Of a DNA stretch of 42,937 nt, positions 39,325 to 42,937 are shown piece by piece. The notes beneath the pieces are model-generated. The model saw only the letters and a list, made by a program, of their open reading frames with translations, was not told the DNA's origin and made no database searches. Position 1 is the stretch's first letter; every line of letters begins with the position of its first letter. The DNA is from UBA8514 sp050251415 (GTDB lineage: Bacteria > Bacillota > Clostridia > Lachnospirales > Anaerotignaceae), in contig JBFWMT010000019.1 of NCBI GenBank assembly GCA_050251415.1, positions 1 through 42,937 of the forward strand. The letters run 5' to 3'. The translations under genes were made by a program, and so were the position numbers.

Positions 39325-40251
39325 ATGCCAAATGTATTAGAATTCGCAACACTATTTCAAACAAATTTAGATTTACTTGCAGTTCAGACACTTAAAACGG
39401 GCTTTATGGACGCAAACGCAGGACAGGTAAAGTACACAGGGGGCAACGAGGTTAAAGTGCCAAAGCTATCCGTACAGGGACTTGGTGATTATTCAAGGAC
39501 AGGTGGTTATGTTGATGGCAGCGTTACTCTTGAATATCAGACACTTGCAATGACACAGGACAGGGGTAGAAAGTTTTTACTGGATGCTATGGACGTTGAC
39601 GAAGCGAATTTCATCCCAACGGCAGGAAATGTAATGGGTGAGTTCCAGCGCACAATGCTTGTACCTGAAATTGATGCTTACCGTATTTCAAAGCTTGCTA
39701 CAACGGCTATGGGGGTTGCAGGTGATACGCAGGTTGAGTATGGCTATACTGTTGCAGGGGCTACAATTATTAACAAAATTAAAGCAGGTATTAAGGCAAT
39801 TCGTGAGGCTGGGTATGACGGTGAACTTGATGTTTTGGCAACCTATGAAACTGTAGGGGCAGTTGAAGAGGCGGTGCTTGGCAAGATTACAGCAGTAACT
39901 TTTGCCCAGGGTGGTATTAATACCCAAGTGCCACAGATTGACGGCTGTCCTTTAATTGCCGTACCAAGTAACCGTATGTACACAGCAATTACTATTTATG
40001 ACGGTTCAACAGCAGGACAGGAGGCAGGTGGCTTTATTAAAGGCACAACTGCAAAGGATATTAACTTCCTTATTGTGGCTAGAACGTCACCAATCGCTGT
40101 AACCAAGCAGGATAAAATGCGTATCTTCACACCAGATACATACCAGAAAGCAAATGCGTGGAGCTTGGACTACAGACGTTACCATGATATTTGGGTGCTG
40201 GATAACAAGAAAAATTCTCTTTTTGTAAATATCAAGGATACCAAGGCTTAA
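39325..40251 (+). CDS. major capsid protein
   Basis: 308 residues between scaffold and connectors, where the main shell protein is expected. The sequence fits clostridial phage capsid proteins with the HK97-like fold: TGFMDANAGQVKYTGGNEVKVPK, then LEYQTLAMTQDRGRKFLLDAMDVDE, DAYRISKLA, and C-terminal strands around AVTKQDKMRIFTPDTYQKANAWSLDYRRYHD in several parts. No protease gene is adjacent, so cleavage of the N-terminus is not expected. AGGAGGAATAA is the ribosome site. Confidence 0.92.
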   Translation: MPNVLEFATLFQTNLDLLAVQTLKTGFMDANAGQVKYTGGNEVKVPKLSVQGLGDYSRTGGYVDGSVTLEYQTLAMTQDRGRKFLLDAMDVDEANFIPTAGNVMGEFQRTMLVPEIDAYRISKLATTAMGVAGDTQVEYGYTVAGATIINKIKAGIKAIREAGYDGELDVLATYETVGAVEEAVLGKITAVTFAQGGINTQVPQIDGCPLIAVPSNRMYTAITIYDGSTAGQEAGGFIKGTTAKDINFLIVARTSPIAVTKQDKMRIFTPDTYQKANAWSLDYRRYHDIWVLDNKKNSLFVNIKDTKA

Positions 40252-40266
40252 GAAAGGGTGATATAA

Positions 40267-40536
40267 ATGTATCAGCTTAAGAAATTTAATGTAGTAAAGC
40301 TTACGGATAATGAAGCAAAGAAAGCGGAATATCTTTCCCAGGGATATGAGCTTATAGAAGAGATAAAAGAGAAATCTCTTGAGGAAATGAGCGTTGAGGA
40401 ACTTATGGCTTATGCAAAAGAAAACAGCATAGATATCGGGAACTCTACGTCAGCAAAAGGTATTCTTAAGAAAATCACTGAAGCTTTGAACGGTGGTGGT
40501 GAAGATGGCGCAAGTGGAGCAGGTAGCAACGCTTAA
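40267..40536 (+). CDS. small head protein with HeH/LEM-like domain
   Basis: 89 residues. The N-terminal part (YQLKKFNVVKLTDNEAKKAEYL) is unknown. Residues about 40-75 (MSVEELMAYAKENSIDIGN and TSAKGILKKITEAL) look like the HeH/LEM helix-extended-helix domain found in phage head genes. It overlaps the connector gene. A structural or DNA-end role is inferred from position. Confidence 0.65.
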   Translation: MYQLKKFNVVKLTDNEAKKAEYLSQGYELIEEIKEKSLEEMSVEELMAYAKENSIDIGNSTSAKGILKKITEALNGGGEDGASGAGSNA

Positions 40537-40858
40537 AATACTGCTTGGCATTACAGATGAAAGCAAAGATGTTATTTTAGCCTTTGTGATTGATAAGGCA
40601 ACAGATATGGTCTGCAATTACTGTAACACAGAAGAAGTACCCACAGGCTTAAGTAATGTGCTTTTAAACATGTGTGTTGATATGTACAGAGCCGAAAGCC
40701 TTGGGCAGGAACAGACACAAGGTGTTGTTAAAGGTATAACCGAGGGGGATGTTTCTATCTCCTTTGGTGCCGCTACTAGTGTGTCAGAAAATGGTGGAAT
40801 GGCATTTCTAAAAGACTATACCACACAGCTAAACAGATACCGCAAAGTGGGGTGGTAG
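40505..40858 (+). CDS. head-tail connector protein (gp6/gp15-like)
   Basis: 117 residues, an all-helical small protein: VATLKILLGITDESKDVILAFVIDKATDMVCNYCN in parts, then LLNMCVDMYRAESLGQE and a C-terminal FLKDYTTQLNRYRKVGW. This is the pattern of connector proteins that dock on the portal. ATG 40505 is inside the end of the previous gene, so the pair is translationally coupled. Confidence 0.85.
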   Translation: MAQVEQVATLKILLGITDESKDVILAFVIDKATDMVCNYCNTEEVPTGLSNVLLNMCVDMYRAESLGQEQTQGVVKGITEGDVSISFGAATSVSENGGMAFLKDYTTQLNRYRKVGW

Positions 40859-40859
40859 T

Positions 40860-41219
40860 GTGTCGATATTTAACATGCTGAAAAAGCACGCAGAAAGCCT
40901 ATATGACGGAGTTTGTACCGTAACGGAGTTTACACAAGGAACGGGAGTAATAAACAACACCGTAGCCACTGTAGTTGCTACAGATGTGCCGTGTAGGTTA
41001 TCGTACAACAGTATCCCGAATGCTACTGAAACCGCTACAGCTACAACAGTAACCCAAACCATAAAGTTATTTTTAGGCACTGACGTAACTGTTAAAGCAG
41101 GTAGCAGAATTGTGGTTGCGCAAGCAGGGAAAACAAATTCCTATGTTGCCGCTGGTGAGCCTGCCGTTTATTTATCTCATCAAGAAGTGGAGTTAACCTT
41201 AAAAGAGAGGTGGGCTTAA
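40860..41219 (+). CDS. head closure / minor capsid protein
   Basis: 119 residues of beta type (YDGVCTVTEFTQGTG, PCRLSYNSI, QTIKLFLGTDVTVKAGSRIVV in parts) as in the SPP1 gp16 / head-closure family. It starts with GTG one base after the connector stop. The place is third in the standard connector, closure, gp10, terminator series. Confidence 0.78.
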   Translation: MSIFNMLKKHAESLYDGVCTVTEFTQGTGVINNTVATVVATDVPCRLSYNSIPNATETATATTVTQTIKLFLGTDVTVKAGSRIVVAQAGKTNSYVAAGEPAVYLSHQEVELTLKERWA

Positions 41220-41629
41220 TGGCTAGATGGGGACGTGTGGATTATAGACAGTTGGTGAGGCTTAGGGATAAGTTGGAAAAATTACAAAGTGCCGATATAC
41301 CCAAATTTCAAGAAGATATGGTTAAGGAATTAGCGGCAAGGCTGTTAAGAAAAGTTGTTCAAAATACCCCAACCATTAGCGGAACTCTTCGAAGGAACTG
41401 GGCGGTTGGAAATGTTGTTAAAATTGGTAACATATATGAGGTTGAGGTTTTTAATAATACCGAGTATGCGCCATACGTTGAATATGGGCATAGAACTGCG
41501 AACCATAATGGGTGGGTACAGGGAAAATTTATGCTTACGATATCCGAAAAAGAATTGCAACAAGATGCAGATAGAATTGTACAGCAAAGGCTTGAAAGGC
41601 TGTTAAGGGGTGTGTTTGATGGTCAATGA
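41219..41629 (+). CDS. HK97 gp10-like tail completion protein
   Basis: 136 residues with the gp10 signature: LAARLLRKVVQNTPTISGTLRRNWAVG in two parts and NNTEYAPYVEYGHRT, then a helical end. This protein adapts head to tail. ATG 41219 overlaps the previous stop; its GAGAGGTGG ribosome site lies in the coding end of that gene. Confidence 0.92.
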   Translation: MARWGRVDYRQLVRLRDKLEKLQSADIPKFQEDMVKELAARLLRKVVQNTPTISGTLRRNWAVGNVVKIGNIYEVEVFNNTEYAPYVEYGHRTANHNGWVQGKFMLTISEKELQQDADRIVQQRLERLLRGVFDGQ

Positions 41630-42050
41630 TATTATATTAGGCATAGCCGAAAAGATACGTACAGCGTACGCCCAAGGGGATTACAAGCTATACACTGAAA
41701 GCATAGAACAAGGTTTTAATGAGCCTTGTTTTTTTGTGCAGTTAATCACCCAAGCCCAAACACAAAGGCTGGGGAATAGATACAGAGAAACACACTCCTT
41801 TGATGTGATGTATTTCCCTACAGAGGATGGAAACGAAAACGAGGAGTGCCACAATGTATCGGAAGAATTGTACCAATTGCTTGAATATATAACAGTTGAT
41901 AGTGATTTGATACGTGGCACTAACCTTAATTCAAAAGTACAAGAAAAAGTACTACACTTTTTTGTAGATTATGAGGTGTTCATAAGACGTGAAGTGGCAG
42001 AAGAGGAAAAAATGGAGGAGGTAACAGTTTATGGCGAAACAACGGGTTGA
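41619..42050 (+). CDS. tail terminator-like protein
   Basis: 143 residues: MVNDIILGIAEKIRTAYAQ, then YTESIEQGFNEPCFFVQLI, HSFDVMYFPTED and VHFFVDYEVFI-like strands. This is the fold of the small phage tail terminator (gene U-like) in clostridial myophages. It overlaps the gp10-like gene by 11 bases and the next gene by 20. Confidence 0.8.
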   Translation: MVNDIILGIAEKIRTAYAQGDYKLYTESIEQGFNEPCFFVQLITQAQTQRLGNRYRETHSFDVMYFPTEDGNENEECHNVSEELYQLLEYITVDSDLIRGTNLNSKVQEKVLHFFVDYEVFIRREVAEEEKMEEVTVYGETTG

Positions 42051-42225
42051 TAAAGAGCCAGAAACAATTGCAGAGAGTAAATTTACAAAAGCACAACTTG
42101 TAAATAGCAAAAAATATGCGAACAGAAGAGACTTGCTTACCGCAATGCTTAAAGATGGGGAAAGTTATTCTCACAGTGAAGCGGATAAGCTAATTGAAGA
42201 TTTCATGAAAGGAAAGGTGAATTAA
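42031..42225 (+). CDS. small tail-region protein
   Basis: 64 residues, basic, helical: FTKAQLVNSKKYANRRDLLTAMLKDGESYSHSEADKLIEDFM in pieces. Proteins of this kind are common directly before the tail sheath gene of clostridial phages. The function is unknown. A GGAGGTAACAG ribosome site sits in the end of the previous gene. Confidence 0.75.
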   Translation: MAKQRVDKEPETIAESKFTKAQLVNSKKYANRRDLLTAMLKDGESYSHSEADKLIEDFMKGKVN

Positions 42226-42858
42226 TTGGGACTTGGTGGCGGAACTTTTTTAACGCAGAACAAAGTATTACCTGGTAGCTATATTAATTTTACATCAGCG
42301 GCCAGAGCATCAGCAACCTTATCTGATAGAGGGGTTGTAACATTACCCTTAGTTATGGACTGGGGCGTTGAGGGTGAAGTATTTACAATTACAAACGAGG
42401 AATTTCAGAAAGACAGCTTGAAAATTCTTGGTTACGATTATACCAGCCCTAAATTAAAGAGACTTAGGGATTTGTTTTTAAATGCTACAAAATTACATGC
42501 TTTCCGTTTAAACACAGATGGTGTAAAGGCAACAAACACATTTGCTACAGCCTTATATAGCGGCATTAGGGGCAATGATATTACCATAATTATTGCAGTT
42601 AACGCAGATGATGAAACAAAGTATGATGTGACAACTACAATTAGTGGGGTTGTTGTAGATACACAGACAGTTGCAGCAGCTACTGCATTAGTTGCAAATG
42701 ATTACGTTACATTTAAGACGGGTGCAACATTGGCAGCTACAGCTGGCACACCTCTTACAACTGGTACGAATGCCACGGTTAGCGGTACAGCTTACCAGAC
42801 ATATCTTGATATAGTGTTAGTATATAAGTATGGACACAGAAAGTTGAACATTCTATAA
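42226..42858 (+). pseudogene. tail sheath protein, cut by an insertion sequence
   Basis: The N-terminal part (about 200 residues) of a contractile tail sheath. It starts GLGGGTFLTQNKVLPGSYINF, then FTSAARASATLSDRGVVTLPL, DWGVEGEVFTIT and GIRGNDITIIIAVN, all typical of phage sheath proteins of 350-480 residues. From about 42815-42831 the sequence becomes that of the insertion sequence, giving the foreign end YKYGHRKLNIL and a stop. Start is TTG 42226 after AAAGGTG. No contractile tail can be made unless the rest is supplied elsewhere. Confidence 0.9.
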
Positions 42859-42937
42859 TAAACATAAAGGAGTGTTCAATATGGCAAAAAATCAAAAATC
42901 CTACACCTTTGAATTCAAGCAACAGATTGTAGATCTG
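42831..42937 (+). mobile_element. left end of an IS3-type insertion sequence
   Basis: The element most likely begins at TGGACACAGAAAGTTGAAC (42831), with a terminal TG as in IS3-family ends. TGGACA (42831-42836), 17 bases and TATAAT (42854-42859) form the transposase promoter, with its -35 box in the terminal repeat. The right end and target duplication are outside the window, so the exact boundary (42815-42831) is inferred. Confidence 0.75.
42881..42937 (+). CDS. IS3-family transposase OrfA, first 19 residues
   Basis: ATG 42881 follows AAAGGAGTG. The 19 visible residues MAKNQKSYTFEFKQQIVDL match the start of the helix-turn-helix OrfA protein of IS3-type elements (YxxEFKxxIVxL pattern). The rest, including the catalytic OrfB, is beyond the right edge. 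Group within IS3 cannot be assigned from this piece. Confidence 0.85.
   Translation, partial: MAKNQKSYTFEFKQQIVDL

Larger units (their letters stand above)
18206..42937. mobile_element. defective prophage, contractile-tail type, left 24.7 kb
   Basis: From the tRNA 3' fragment rightward every gene is of phage type, in normal order: integrase, lysogeny control, early and replication genes, late regulator, terminase, portal, head, connector, tail sheath. The tail sheath makes it a myovirus-like phage, and the order resembles temperate phages of clostridia. The right attachment site, tail, lysis genes and the intact tRNA lie beyond the window. Two inactivating lesions are visible: a frameshift in the helicase and an IS in the sheath gene. 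Confidence 0.95.

Noticed and set aside
1..42937. CRISPR arrays, rRNA genes and toxin-antitoxin pairs.
   Set aside because: No regularly spaced direct repeats, no rRNA sequence, and no recognisable toxin gene were found; the only clear repeats are those listed.

Overview
The window is a piece of a low-GC, spore-forming, anaerobic Bacillota chromosome, most likely class Clostridia and perhaps close to Lachnospiraceae. The evidence is a complete Spo0A, strong AGGAGG ribosome sites, A+T-rich spacers, a cobalamin methionine synthase whose activation domain is a separate gene, FeoA/FeoB, and a butyryl-CoA-dehydrogenase-type enzyme. No species can be named from the sequence alone.

Region 1 (1-18200) is host chromosome. 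It holds a der-plsY-gpsA phospholipid operon, a spacer with a tandem 62-bp repeat, a PAP2 phosphatase, feoAB, and a methyl-group operon (MetH activation protein, MetH, and a homocysteine methyltransferase/methylene-THF reductase fusion). A heavily hairpinned 5' region then leads into an acyl-CoA dehydrogenase. Next come two small SinR-like XRE regulators, spo0A, a CYTH protein, a DJ-1/PfpI protein, tRNA-Pro(GGG), a cupin, a cold-shock protein, a broken holin/amidase lysis cassette left by an older phage, and a UPF0316 membrane protein.

Region 2 (18206 to the right edge) is a prophage inserted in the 3' end of a tRNA, probably tRNA-Leu. Only the tRNA 3' end and its terminator remain at the left junction. 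The integrase, a lone HsdR-N-type nuclease, an ImmA/IrrE protease and a CI-type repressor are on the minus strand. Two short intergenic transcription units run on the plus strand between the minus-strand genes. The early plus-strand operon starts with a Cro-like paralogue of the repressor. It continues into small proteins and a self-contained replication module: PC4-like YdbC, DUF2800 nuclease, DUF2815 protein, family-A DNA polymerase, VapE-type primase-helicase, VRR-NUC and SNF2 helicase. A RinA-like regulator leads to terminase, SPP1-type portal, head, connector and contractile-tail genes.

The prophage looks defective. The SNF2 helicase is frameshifted inside its Walker A motif. The tail sheath gene is cut by an IS3-type element at the right edge of the window.

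The most interesting non-coding signal is directly downstream of the primase-helicase gene. Two 68-bp elements of identical architecture lie in opposite orientation around a 109-bp A+T-rich spacer. This resembles an iteron-type replication origin such as that of SaPI elements. Other leads are the six-hairpin region before the acyl-CoA dehydrogenase, two candidate small RNAs in the lysogeny region, and divergent promoters sharing an 11-bp word upstream of both SinR-like genes.
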